This document shows, piece after piece, positions 39,231 to 53,270 of a stretch of 64,000 nt of DNA. The stretch is from assembly GCF_022581195.2 (NCBI RefSeq), contig NC_061470.1, positions 10,850,001-10,914,000 on the forward strand, written 5' to 3'. The notes under the pieces were generated by a model, which worked only from the letters and a program-made list of their open reading frames with translations, ran no database searches and was not told the DNA's origin. The DNA is from Helicoverpa zea. Its lineage: Eukaryota > Arthropoda > Insecta > Lepidoptera > Noctuidae. Numbering within the stretch: position 1 is the first letter of the stretch; every line of letters begins with the position of its first letter. Both the position numbers and the translations under genes were made by a program.

Positions 39231-39290
39231 ACCGCGAGTTGAGAATTGTGACGTCACATTTGTGTAAAACCGCGAGTTGACGTGACGTCA
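39231..39290. promoter_or_regulatory. duplicated cassette with two palindromic CRE sites
   Basis: ACCGCGAGTTGA is repeated at 39231-39242 and 39269-39280, and each copy is followed by the full palindromic CREB/ATF site TGACGTCA (39249-39256 and 39283-39290). The CREs start 34 bp apart. This looks like a short tandem duplication that doubled a site. Confidence 0.5.
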
Positions 39291-40601
39291 TAGTTAGCAC
39301 GAGTAACTTTTTTACTTTTTTTTCTTTTTTTTGGGTTAATTGCGTGTAAGTTTTATTTCTTTTTTGAACTAAGATAACTTATTGTCCCCTTTTTATTAAG
39401 AACAATAGTCTTACACGTGTTACCATACATTATGATATTGTTTTCTTTTCAATGTAGATATAGATTTCTATTTACAATTTTGAATCAGATTCTTGCTAAT
39501 TTAATGGGCAAATAAAAATGAGAGTTGTGACCTAAGTGACATTATGACCTTATGGCAAAAAATATTATCTAACCAACAAATAACATGAGTCACGCTGATA
39601 AAGCTAATAATAATGCAATTGATTTGAAATACCGGATTTTATATCGCAATAAACAAATTATTTATTAATATTTTTATCAAAGTGCGAAATACGTTCGGAA
39701 GTCACAAATTATCGCTGGCAAAATGCATATTTCAGATTTCATTATATTGTATGAAGATACAGTAATAGAAGAATTACTTAAATATTTTGGTATTTCATTA
39801 TAATACTTCCCAACTTGAAGATATCGATAATTTAGTATCAAATTGTGCGATGGTCCCCCATCTCCCCTTTTCCAGATGGTTTGCCGATTTGGCCGGCTCC
39901 ACTCTTTACATTTAAATATGGCGGCATTATGCTCAAATACAGCTGTAGATGATTTTATTATTGCCTTCCTTCGTGTTTCAGATCGATTGAAAGACTTCGT
40001 AAATAGCTAGGTCAATATTTGTATGTTTTTCTGTCTCTTTTGTAAACTTCTTAACTAATAATCTTCATTTTATTGTTACAGGTAAATTCTACACGGACAA
40101 TCTATACAGAAACAAACCTACAATACTACAATCAATTAGTAAGTTTCCTGATCAAAATAAAAAGAACTACCAACATTAAAAATAAATATTTTAATTGCTT
40201 CCTATTGATATTTGAAAACAGAACAACATGGCTCCAACTGTCAGTTACACATCAAAGTGTTACAATTCAACAGATACCGGAACAATCGCCATTAAACCCA
40301 CTCGATTACCAGTAGAAATTTGTCAATATTCGAACGCAGCGGCCATTAATAGCGTTAATCTTTAAACGTCAAACGATTAAAAAGTCGCGTGACTATAAAA
40401 AGGCACCATTTTTAAACGCAACTTATCGACTGTCACTTGTGGGCGATAACGTTTGAGTAGCCGTTACTAAAGAGCTTTCGTCGTCGGCCGAGGTACGGCG
40501 AACCATATCGCGTTAAGTTGCTACAGATACGTAAAACCTAATCGCGTGCTCGTGGACACTCCTCATTGGCTCACAGATAGTCTTGATACATTATCGTTTG
40601 A

Positions 40602-40661
40602 TTCGAAATTCGAATAGCATTTCTATTGTACGAAATGTCACGAAAGTGTTCGAATTTCGAA
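40602..40661. repeat. inverted pair TTCGAAATTCGAA / TTCGAATTTCGAA
   Basis: The 13-mer at 40602-40614 and the 13-mer at 40649-40661 are exact reverse complements separated by 34 bp. They may be the ends of a small foldback relic. Confidence 0.7.
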
Positions 40662-43600
40662 TACGAAAAAAAGTTTATTTGAATAAAGAATAAGCGTTAA
40701 ATAAGTAATTTATTCAAACACTACAATTAACAAGTCATAAATAAATAGAGGAGTTGACGTTAAAATAATGTTTAAGTCTATCAAATGTCAGGCAGGATAA
40801 AAGTGGCATTAATAAAAGGTCTAAACAAACATCTAGAAAGTGTCGGTGTGTATAACAAGCAATTTACGATCCGGTAGAAATTGTAAAAAACGTTTGCCCT
40901 TTTTAAAGTAATTACATAATAAAACTACGAGCGAGTAATAAAGTCACAAAATAACGTAAAATCGATAATCTCAAGTGGAACAAACGGAACAAATATAAAT
41001 AGCTTTGAACGGGTTATTAATTTTTCTTTCGTATTTAATTTTTTTTAACTGCGCAAATATTCAAATGGGGATTTTAACGATTATTTTTATTGACACTTTA
41101 TGGTTCGGAAACTGAAAATGACTTAGATATGATCCGATGCTCGGACTTTAACGACTGCACGCAAAACGCCATTTTGGAAAATGGAGCGTTCGAGAATGAG
41201 TTACAACCTCCTTACGTATTCAATACTAATTTCGTTTTTATTTTTCTTTTCATTAAATGTCAGTGAAGCAATGATATGCAAACCCATTAGGAATTATTCC
41301 TGAAAACAGGGTTCCTTACATCAATTACGTTCATATACGTACAATTTTAACCCTTCACCAACTAGAAATATACGAAGTCATCAAAAATCAATGAGGCGTC
41401 TTCTCGCCAAAAGATGAGCGCATTAATCATCTCACGCGATGTTACGACAATGGACAGAATCTATAAACACATCCCCCTACACCCTGGGCCACCCTCCGCC
41501 CACACACACACATAATTAATTAAAATTATTAATGACAGCGCGTAATAATGAATAATCAATACTCTCGAGTTACAATTATGAGCCCAATAAGTATGCGGTG
41601 GACGGGTTAAGCTTGCCGCCAAAACATTCAAAAAACGAACAGAAAAAAATCTTAAACTGCCTGTCATTCAACTGTCAAATATTTTTGTAAGAATGTAGTT
41701 GCCAGTTGTAAGCTGATGAAAAGAGGTTTTCTACGTAATGACATTGGCTGGTTGGTTTTCAGACTAACTGCTATACATTCTTGATAAAAATGAATTCGAC
41801 GATTTTGACCTGCTTCAAACAAAAACGTAGTACGACCTTTAACTTTCCCAGAAATTAACTACACAGTTTCGTATAATTCCTATTACTAATTCCAATTTTC
41901 TATTCAAATTTTTACAACACACACCAACCCATATTTATATGATTAATTATATACATTTATTAGCAAAACTGAGGGTAGGTAGTGAAGGGGTGTAAGAAAG
42001 GGTTGTGTGCTATTAATATTTATTTCGTATGCATAAGTTACACCAAGGATTGATTGCTAAGCGCCGAGATTTCGCCATTTTGATTGATTCGCTTAGTAAA
42101 ATGATTCATACTTTTTGTTCGTGTGTTTTGCTTATTAATGACTACATGTACCGAGGTAATAATAGCAGCCGCAGTATATTAAAATTATAGTACATTAAAT
42201 ATTTTCTAGTAAATTGTTTCACCAGAAATCGAAGGTGCACTCGAGACGGACACCTAAATCGGTGTTGCCTACATACAAAACCACAATTACTACAGTAATA
42301 TATTTAAAAATTGCCACTTAAAACCTCGGTGCCTAGTTACGAACAAAAGTAACAATACAAAACAAGATAACAATCACTAATTGCACACCAAAAAGCAAGT
42401 CTTTAAACGCGAAAATTTGAGTGTGAAAAGTACGGACGATGCCGTGTCAAATAGTATGGGGGTAGTCACGCGACGATCGCGGACCGTGTTCCAACTACAC
42501 AGCACTGTGTCGGAATCCCCTACTCCATTCTACCGGGGAGTTACACAGTGTCATAGCTGTGTGCCTTCGGGAGGAGCTCAAAATGTTATCATAGTTCGCC
42601 TGGATCCTAAGTATCGCATGTCGTCCCACAATAAAAGTGCATTTGGTAAAACATTATATAAAAGTTTTTGCACAAATACGCCTAACTACGTTAATAATGG
42701 GAAATTAGTCTCTCAATGGTTATGGGTAGAGATAATTTTGTGCATCCTATGTGTAGTTCTATTTATAGATCTTACACAGCAACTTCTAGAAATACTGAAG
42801 AATTTACTTGTCTAAAAATAAGTATCAGTCATTGTTACCGACAGCATTTTATCTACCATCATTAAAAACTTTATCAAGCTTGCCACACAAGTTTTATTAC
42901 ATGTCGCTCTAAGTTTAAATCTCTACACAAATACGGACAGACAAACAGACTGCACATACAGTGTCGTTCGAGCCCCCAGCAATATTTTATACTAACCCTT
43001 CGTTACAACCCTTTGATTGCGACTTTGCGATCAATCGATTGGGCCTGACCGACCCTTATTATTTACCAATACCGATAGCTAATAATATACAAAACATATA
43101 CTTACATATAGAACACATAGAGTACATATAGAACATGTGACAACCCTAAAAAACCCTTTAGATACGCCATGTGTAAAAATTACGAAATCTTTAAATCGTT
43201 TTTGTGAGATAATCTCAGAAATTACTGTGCCAATTTGGATGATGGCAGCCGTTCATAGATTATTTTCTTAAGTAAATAATTGCTTGTGGATCGTCACGCT
43301 ACGGAAGCTGGAGGTTAAGTTTAAGATGTACTTGATCTTTTTAAGTTCAAATGTAGATTTCTAAGCGTTGTCTTTTTACCACTTTTCCTCTTACAATTTA
43401 TTTACATACATATATCGTTGCAAAGCCTTAATTAATTTATTTTCATTAGTGCATTGCAATACCAGCATGCATAAAAAACTTAAAATCTGATGAAACTCCA
43501 ATACCATCACAGCGATGTCCAAAAATCACCCCCTAATCTGTCAGGCTCACTCACACACACAAACTTCACACTGACACGTAAGTTTTCGATAGGGTTCAAT

Positions 43601-46600
43601 CGCGATTTTTGATCCCCATCTCAAATTTGGTCCCAGGAGGACCCACCCTTTTCGATCTCACTATATACAAGAATTATACATTATAGTTGCATACATACAA
43701 ATTAAAACTGCGCCCTTGGGTGTTGCTTTTGATGCCCCTTTTCACTATAAGCAATGAGGTTTGAAGGAATTACGATGGTATTTTTAGCGCGAAGAAATTA
43801 GCGTCTAATTTTATTAAAATACAAGCGTTGCAATTATTGTCCTAAGTAAATACCTTCTTCATCCCGCCTTGTTCCCTAGTTATTTGCAATATCATAGTAA
43901 CATCCACTCCCTTCATATTCATGTCCTCTTTCTTGACTGCCCAATCAATATTTTCCTGGGTCCACCTCTAAATACCATCTAATATCAAACGGTTCTTATA
44001 AAAATACCCCTTCAAGCGTCACCTAAAACCATATCCTACAAACTCAGTACCCCACTCACCACAAAAACCGGGAACGTTCAACAAAATATCCCAAAATGAT
44101 TCATAATATTGCAAATAAAAACAAAGAACAGACGACAGTAGCATCCAACCCTCAAAAAAACAATAAAAACATATAGCACGCACCTCAGACGGACACGCGG
44201 AACCCTCGCATAGAATTAACCCTTTCGATACAGAAAGGTGAACAACCCAGTTAAAAACGGGACTTTCTTGTCTCGTGGTAAGTGATGGGCGAGCAGCGAG
44301 TTATTAGTGAATATTATTAGGAGAGTACCAAGGACTCTATAAAACAAATGAAAACAGGGGTATTGCTTCAGTCTCGCAATTACCCTTAAAGACACGTAGT
44401 TAATTAGAGGCAGTTTTTAATAACAACGATGTTATGGATCACCGAATGCGTCAATAAACTACCAGGTACACACATTTGAAGTTCAATGATATTCCTTTAA
44501 CTAAGCATCCCAAATAATTTAAGTTGTCGAAGTTCGTCAATAAAATCCGCTGGCTCTTATAACTTGTCCTATAATCCCATATTTTATCCGCAGGGCGACA
44601 CGCATGCAAACGAATATTCATATCGAACTTAAAAAAAGGATCGTTCATTTAGAAATAATCTGGAACGCGTCCAAAATGTCCGCTTCATTATAAACAGTTC
44701 TAGATCAAAAGCTTTTATTTTAATTGTTATAATATTGATATACGCAGTGTTTAATTGATTTTTATTACCCATTCATTAAAATTATTTGTAAGCGTTTTTG
44801 TTGGTTCTGTCACCGAAATACATCGCTGTCAATGTATTCGAAATTGATAAATTCTTCCACACATTCCATAAGTTCTGAAAAAGTAAAAGAGAAAATACAA
44901 CAAATCTTAACATAGAATAGCACTATAAATAAATACGGTCCCCCAGTCGATGTATCGCCAAGAATTAATATAATTCTCGTCATTAGATGTCCGATCGCTG
45001 CGACGTCTTAGCTCCAACTGACAGATGACATTGACAGCTCCTTAATGATGGCTGACAAGAGGCGCCCTCCGACGGCCCTCTTGCCAATTTTGTTGTGCGT
45101 TCTTGAACACGTCTTGTTGTCAACTCGGTATATTAAAATATGTTTAATTATCTGAACATCAGTCGTTAGGGAAACAAGCGGAATTGGGATTTCAAAGAAT
45201 TTTCGAACGTTAAAAACAAAAAACGAGACATAATGCTAAAAAATATGGCTCAATTTCCATTTTCAAGAAATAGTCACGATAACATCGGCTACCGATCAGC
45301 GCTAAAATCTCGAAATTATTCCAAACCTTACAAACTCTGCGTAATCAAAACAAAACGTACATCATTAAATATCTGCGTACGATCGCTGGCTGAAAAGTAA
45401 ATTAATTCTGGAAGTGGAACAAAAAACTGCAAAACAATAAGACTTCGGAGGAAACCGCACAATTCGACCGCCATTAATTATTCAGTGTCATCATCCAACG
45501 ACGGATATCAACGCTCATAATAAACTCGTATTTTGTATTGTACTTAATATATGTAGGGATCGCTTCACAATATTCGAGAAAATCTTTAGCAGACTAAAAT
45601 TACACCCAACTCTTACCGACTTTTAATAACTCGGCTAGATTTCTCCAATACTGAAGATCTAAACTCAGTTCTATATTTCTAAATCCAAAATATAAAAACG
45701 TTATCAACCTGAACATTCACACAATGAGCACAATTTATTACAATCAATAAACACACACACGGACAATTATAAATTCGGCACACACACGCAAGTTTTAACG
45801 AAACTCATGCATATTTATAAACTTAATGTGTATATTATTTTATATATCTGCGCCTGTGTGGGTAGGGAGGGTCTTAATAACAGATATTCAATCAAAATCA
45901 ACCCCTTTTCCTGTCCGATATCTTTGCACTGTGCATCTCCCCTTGTCGGTTTTGTTTTGTTAGTACTATGTGCGTATTCTGATAATTTGTGATTTAGTTC
46001 GATTCTACGACATCCAACATCCCATTTCACCAGGTTCGAGAAAAAAACTGCTTTAACAATGAAACTTTTTTCATATACGTAAGTATGTAACCGTTTCTTT
46101 GTAACAAAGTAACTAGTTAAACATAACGTTTCTCAGTATCACAGTGACTCAAGCAACACAATACAGCCACCCATTAAAGTTATAACTACGCACTGTATAA
46201 TTTTAACTTCCCCATCATTAGTTTTGTAAAGATTCCTGTCGATCTAACGTTGGGTTTCTTCCAAATAGGAATGGCATTTGCATATGAATACCTAAACTGT
46301 ACACCTTTTATCGCAACTACATAACGTAGAAAAAACTACGATGTCTAATCAAGAATCATACAACACCCCTAATGTATAACCCCGAAAACTCACCTAGAAT
46401 ATTATGATTGTTTTTCAAAACCCGTACGTGGATGATTTACTCATTTTTCTAAAACACCTTCGATTTCGCAAAAAGCTTCCCCTACCTTAAAAGTAATGTC
46501 CATTTCAATGAAACAGGACCAAAACGTCTGTTCTCTTCACGCAAGAAAAATTCTCCATTCCAATAAGATATTAGAAACACAAATTGCGTATCAGAAATAT

Positions 46601-49600
46601 ACAATTAATAACGAGTCGTCCAAAACAAAAGCGTGGGTAGACGCCAAAAAAACGGGGAAACATATAATGCATCAGTGAATCGTAGAATTTGAACAGTATC
46701 GTGGAACGGGGTGTATAAAATGTATAAATCTTTCGGGGTGGCCGTCTGGCAGGACTAGCCATGCCTGTGTATAGATATTTAAAATTATTCCCTTTGATAC
46801 AGATGATAATTTCATTCGTAGACTTGCAGCGTCAACAGAAACATTCCATTGTTCTGTTTTTGAACTTATTGGAATTTTCTTAGTCGGCAATACTTGATCG
46901 AAGGAATACTTAAAAAATAAACTTTCTTGAAAGTTTTAAAATGACGTTAGTAGAATTGGTTTTAGATCAGTATTCTAGGAAAGGAATAACTTACGAAGGA
47001 CAGCACTTACGAACTATTAAAGGACAGAAGCTTTTCTAGTTTTACCTAGTAATTATATTTTCGCTGCTAATTAAATGTTTCATATTTGGCTAAATAATCT
47101 AACGAAAACAATAAACCTAGATTCGAAATTCAAATCAGAAGTACACGTCATTAGGGTTTCGAATTTAGAAACAAACATTCGAAAATCAAACGTTTGGTAG
47201 CCGGCACGTGACACACGGCGCAGTCGGCAAACTTTTTCCCGACGCAACGAGTTGGTGCTGAAAGTTGGCGAGCCTTTGTTTCGCGCAATCATACGCTACG
47301 TTGTAAGGATGCGTTGCGAACCGCGATCTCCACTCATCCTTTTGCCAACAGTACTTTGATTTCCGAACCGCTTTGATTCAAACTTTTAAGCATCCCGTGT
47401 TTTGACGTCGAATATTGCATTTCCGTGTGTGTTTAATTTGATATTTGTTTGGAACTACACCGCCCGTATATCATCTATATTTGAAATTCATAACTTCAAA
47501 CGGCGATTCCGATGAACGTTATTTAAAATGTTCTGACGCGCCGCGATCGGGCCAATAACACTCAGTTTCTAGTTATTCTCATTGTATACAATCTCACCCC
47601 ACAGACCGCGACCCTCCGAGAAAAAATAATAAATTATTTTAGTTAGTATGCAAATAAGCACGGACCGATATTTTAACCTACACCCCATTGAAATAGCGCA
47701 GTTTTTTTTAAATATCTGTTCTTTGTGGTACGGAAGAACGCGCTTGTTTTTAACATTTGAAATTGGAATCATAAATAGTTCTAGTAGTAAGCTCGCTTTT
47801 TGAATTTAGAATTTCAAAGTGATTTTGAGTTTGGAATAGTGTTTCTAAATGCGAATTCAAGTATGGTTTTAAATGATGGTGGTTCTCGGTTGCCCCTTCA
47901 ACATTAATCTAGATCTTAATGCGCGTGTATGTGTGGGTATCTGTTGTGTGTGTGTGGGAGACAGGGCAATGATATTTAATTCGAAGGGTAGAATTTCTCA
48001 TCGATTTTAATTTTATGCGCGCATCCCGTCTCGGCGTGTATTATTTGTTTTTTATGTAAATATTCCCGATCTCTTATTCAGACGAGTGGCGTCCATTTTG
48101 CGGATTTTTTCCCTTTTCACATATTTAGACGTTGGAATATTTTAATATAATGGGTTTTGTGTTTGCATATTGGCATAACTTATTGTGAAAATTCTAATTC
48201 GTTCTGTCTATTCTGGTGTCAAGAACTTTGCTCGCGTCGCGGCTACCGGCTGTCTTTTTATTTCACGCTCAGTTTCCAGTTCGATGAATGAAAGAAGAGA
48301 GAGTGTGAATATCGAAAGCAATGTAAAATTACGAATACTATCACAATTATTCTGAAGTGTATCCCTAAAATACATTATTAAAATCGTAGCAATTCCTATG
48401 CAAACAACAGATAGATGATAGACATTGTATCTTATATTCTAATGAAGAGGTCAATGACGTAATTAAGGCGGCCCCACACACACACACAAATACCTGTCGA
48501 TATATCAGACCCACCCCTGTAAACCCACAAAATTAATATAGCCGAGAGCTACGTCAAAAATCATTATATTTTATGGGCGGCCAAAATAAATGACGCTTAT
48601 ACGGTACTGCTGGAAAGTTTATATTCAAATTTCACTCAGTCCGTCGGTCCGGCATCTCCAAGGATCAATTTACATATTTTCACAGGTTTCCACGATTACA
48701 TTTAATGTTAGATATGTATGCGGAACCGTGAGCGTTAAAGATACTTTCCAGTTTCCGAGCTCACATGCGGCTAGACTACCAGCCTGCCGGGATAGTTGCC
48801 TTTGCACTTTATGCGATGGCCGAAATTAAAAATATATGTTTGACAGCTCTTTCCAAATTCAAATGAGCTTCTGTTAAAATTCGAATGACGAACTGTAATT
48901 TCAACGTCACAGAAAATCCATAAACAAAAATAACATTGTTCGTGGTACACTCTATGATGAATTTTCTTTGTGTTACTTAACGTGTTTTCTAATTACACGT
49001 GTATTTTATACAATGTAAATTCCAATTAATTCTTGCGAATACAAAATAATGGAAAACAAAGGTAAACGTATGACGTCTGTACGCAGGACTGTACAACACG
49101 CAAATTAATTCCGAAGAAACGAGAATGTCAAAAATAAGTTCACGTCAAAGCATATTCAATTAAAATAATGATAGGGATGTGTTTGTTATGTAAATAATGA
49201 TGTCGGTTTGTATGTTGGTTTGCTTATTTTTGGGGGAACGTGTGTTACACCTTCTAAGTATTTTATTCTCGTGTTATTCTTCGCGTAAACGATGTTTGGG
49301 GAAGCTCGAACTTGGCCGAAGTTCCGCGGAGTTCGCAACTAACTATAAGGAATGAGATTGATATGCATAAATGTTTAGTCTGTATGAGAATCACGTTTAT
49401 TTTGGCTTTTGCACCGATATTATGAAGTAAGCACTAAAATCAAATGCATCTATTAAAACTGAACATAAGTTCTACGATGGAACATCCAAAAATCAAAACA
49501 GAACAAATTAGATTAGAAACCCAATACTTCAAGCAGCCGCAGAAACTAAACGCAAAATCAATTCCCGTCTGCGAATTAAAAGCATTAATAATACAAAATT

Positions 49601-51353
49601 TGATTATCCCATAAAAGATGCGGATCATAAAACCCATAGTTGCTATAGTGTGCACAGTCGAATGTACGAATTAGGAACCCTTTTGATCGCACCCCTCCCC
49701 CCTCCTCGCCTGCCATTCATTTTCATAATAAAATCGTAACAAACGGCGCAGGTAACAAAATATGGAGAGAGAACCGAAATTTATGTGAACGCAATGTGAT
49801 TATTTATGTCGAAACTTGAGATTTAGCTAGAGATATTGTCGGCGAGGTGGATGTATGGCCGACGCCCTGACGGACGCAAGATTTCGATGATGTAGTGCTG
49901 TTTTATCGTTGTTTACGACAATACTCGTAAATATAACAATATAGGTTCTTTTCACACATACACATACTATAGACTAGCTATAGAATTATGCATTCTTAAA
50001 AAGTCCTTCAAAAAGTATGTAACGTCTCGCCATAGACAATACAAGCAACATTAGAAACTATACCTATTAAATGTATGATAAAACAATAGAGTAACCATAT
50101 CCTCACCTCCGCATCCGAGGAAGGGCCCAATCAATCTGTCTGTACGAGATACAGCCTCAAATCTAACTATTGTTCACGAATAGGGAAATTTCCATTTGGA
50201 TTTATTCATTTGTCTAACTATTGTCGGGCCTTCCTATTTTGTGTATATTAAAATAATTGTTTTGCCGCCAACATTTCGATGTTCTAAATTCGAACGGATT
50301 TACGTGTGTCATGTGTTTTGTGCCAGAGTTATATTAACCATAGAGTTTTTAGTAAGAGGTTTTATTTTAGTGATGCAGATTTAGTCAGCTTTTCAATTAA
50401 AATATCAGTTGTAATTAATTCCCCAGGCGTAAAATCGACGTCTTATTAATACTTAAATGCGAAGCCTCAATAAACGTTCCATTTCACATCGGAAACCGAA
50501 AAGCCGTTGTATAATAAATTTAACGACAAATTCCGATAAGAATCGGCGACGCACAGACGCAATTTTCATAGATATAGCTCAATTAACAATTGGTTTCAAT
50601 CGCGAAGACATTTCGTATAATAAAGTAGTCCCCCCGCGTGGGGGTGCCTTCAGGCAATCTTATTTCTGTTTGTAATATTGCGGTGTCAATTTCGCATATT
50701 GAAGTGTGAGCACGAATATGGAACGCCATTGTTTGAATCTATATTGTCTATGAACTCGCTTGTCTCTGATCTGGTAAATTGGATCCTGAGGCTCCGCTGA
50801 GATTGGAAGTATGAAGTGGATTTTAAAGTACCATATAATCTTCACGAGTTTTAAGTAGATAGTCGCTGATGTTTTCAAACTTTATGTACAAAAGAATTGA
50901 TTTTTCTAAAGTCATACACAATCTGACCCAATTATAGCCACCACAAAATCCGTACAAACACAATATTCGCTCGTTACAACGAACACAAACAAACAAATCA
51001 ATGAAAAGACCGAACTCAAACATGTAAATAAAAACGCCAATAATCAACAGTCACAAAACGATGAAAAAATAAAACCATTGTGTGCAAAAGAATTACACAC
51101 AATATCCAATTGTGGTTCCGTCAACGAGGTTCGTAATAAAAAAACCGCCACCCCACGGAACCCGGGCATTAATATCAATCTATCAATAGCTCTCAATACA
51201 GAGGCGTGAGTGATCAATAAACGATACTAAAAAAATACCCCACATTTTCCCCCCTCTGTTACTATTTTATCGATGATTCGAATCGTCTGTTTTGATTGAA
51301 CCCTCTAGTAGTCTATTGAATTATCGAATATCGCATTTTAATTCCTCAATGTG

Positions 51354-51386
51354 ATTTATTCCGATTCAGTTTAATTTATTCCGATT
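51354..51386. repeat. 20-bp-period direct repeat of ATTTATTCCGATT
   Basis: The 13-mer occurs at 51354-51366 and again at 51374-51386. It sits in a region rich in TCGAT/ATTGA homeodomain-like cores. It is probably a local duplication. Confidence 0.65.
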
Positions 51387-51650
51387 GAATAATTCGATTT
51401 CGGTAATTGTTTACGGTTATGGCTTAATTTTTGATAATCGAATGTGTCGGTGTCTACAATTGTCGATGGCTTGTCACTTGAGGTTTAATCAATTGAATTT
51501 GATGTCGCGAATTGATTTGATGTGAATGTCGTATGTTTATTAGGTTTTAACTTTTCGGTATCTCTCACACACAACTTATCTTATTCCGAAGACTAAACTT
51601 TTACATATCAATAGAATAACTTCACCAACGAACACTCCATAGATAATCTT

Positions 51651-52307
51651 ATCCCACCAAAAACATTAAATGTAAAAAAAGCCAATCCTCTACGCAATTC
51701 CTCCACCGTAAAAAGTTTTGAGATCGCATAGAAGCCAAGTCCTGTTCAACTTTATTTGTAATAATAAATCAATATTTTGTGACTCTATCAATAGTTTCGT
51801 TCACTTTACAATAATATTGACTTGGCCATGAGCACAATAAACTACAAATATAATACAGCATATCTTGGAGAGGTGAAAGTCATACATGAAGTTTAATATC
51901 ACAGAATTAAATACTTTTAATTTATTCAATTGTTACTAAATGACCGACAGTCAGTAATCATCCAACATCAATGAACTGCACATGTACTATGGCGCATGTT
52001 TAGTCCATGGTGATCTCAAATTCCAATCAGTCCATAATCAGTCCAATCGTAAAATCATGTCCATATAGAATTTAACAATCCAATGGTATTTACACATTAT
52101 TACGAGGAGCGACTTTTAACTTGTGCTCATGGCCAAGACAATATTATTGTAATGTGAACAAAACTACTGATATAGTCACAAAATATTGATTTATTATTAC
52201 AAATAAAGTTGAACAGGACTTGGCTTCTATGCGATCTCAAAACTTTTTACGGTGGAGGAATTGCGTAGAGGATTGGCTTTTTTTACATTTAATGTTTTTG
52301 GTGGGAT
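51651..52307. mobile_element. 657-bp non-autonomous element with 185-bp terminal inverted repeats
   Basis: The left arm 51651-51835 begins ATCCCACCAAAAACATT and the right arm 52123-52307 ends AATGTTTTTGGTGGGAT. The arms are reverse complements with only about five mismatches, mostly near the inner end. The 287-bp interior has no open frame. I could not identify a clear target-site duplication in the flanks, so the superfamily is unknown. It is distinct from the 231-bp MITE. Confidence 0.85.
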
Positions 52308-52849
52308 CTAATTTATTTTTTGTAGGTATCTTTCTTCTCTAAGTATATAACAAATTAAATTAACTTACATGCAACTAACTAAATATATAACAAACTAAAT
52401 ATGTACACCTCTAAAGTAGCACGTAAACAACATTTTTTTAAAATAAAGTAAAAAATTTCGAAATTGACGAATTTTTGAATCGAATATCTTTAAGAATAAA
52501 AGAGATTTATTTCAGAGGTAGATGGCGCAATCACATGTAATTATTAGTTTTTTTTAAGTACTACTTATACTAAGCTATGTAACGAAACCATAGCGCGATT
52601 TAGACCAGGACAACGCCATCTATCGAGCGAGCATGGAGTATTTATCGCACTGCATTAATATGAAAGATTTTATCATTATTCATTTCATTTTAACCTAGCT
52701 TTTTTATTCATATGTATGTATATTTAATACATAATAACAATATACCACACTACGTAACAATAAAACAAATAGCTTAACATTTTGTACATAAATAAATAAC
52801 AAAGTTATCAATGCAATCAAAATTCATACACAATGTTCTTGAAAAACCG

Positions 52850-53270
52850 CAAATATAAATTTGTTTCCTATTTTTTTATTAAGTTTTAAGGTTTTTATAA
52901 TTTTCCCTTTATATGTAGCTAATAACCTATCTTGGTGCCAAATTTGAAGGTTCTAAGTTTGCTAGAAGTACCTTAGACTTTTGATGATCGGTCAGTGAGT
53001 CAGTGACAAAATGGTGTAACTTTGATCGCTCATAACTCGTAAACTATTTATTCAAATGTCTTGTAATTTTGAGACTGAGCTTGTTCTAATACTTACTCTT
53101 GGTCATCGAAAACCTAAACTCCTAGCTTTGTTCACATGGAAGATACAGGGGGCTGAAATAGCCGCGAAACGCTCCGAGAAAAGATGGTACGGCCGTGCCC
53201 GCTTTGCTCGAGTCTTGGCTGGGGCACTGCCGTGCCCTCAGATTTCATCGACCCACACAGACAAAGCCAA
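52850..53270 (+). repeat. lepidopteran interspersed repeat (GGTCAGTGAGTCAGTGAC type)
   Basis: Segments such as GGTGCCAAATTTGAAGGTTC, GATCGGTCAGTGAGTCAGTG and CGGCCGTGCCCGCTTTGCTC form a unit I recognise as recurrent in moth genomes. It explains the 111-codon open frame at 53056-53391, which I do not call a gene. Both ends are approximate. Confidence 0.65.

Noticed and set aside
52517..52625. Inverted TAGATGGCGY pair as a MITE
   Set aside because: Only about 10 bp of inverted identity and no defined ends; TAGATGGCGC-like words are scattered (about 13617, 28697) and may be decayed repeat debris.
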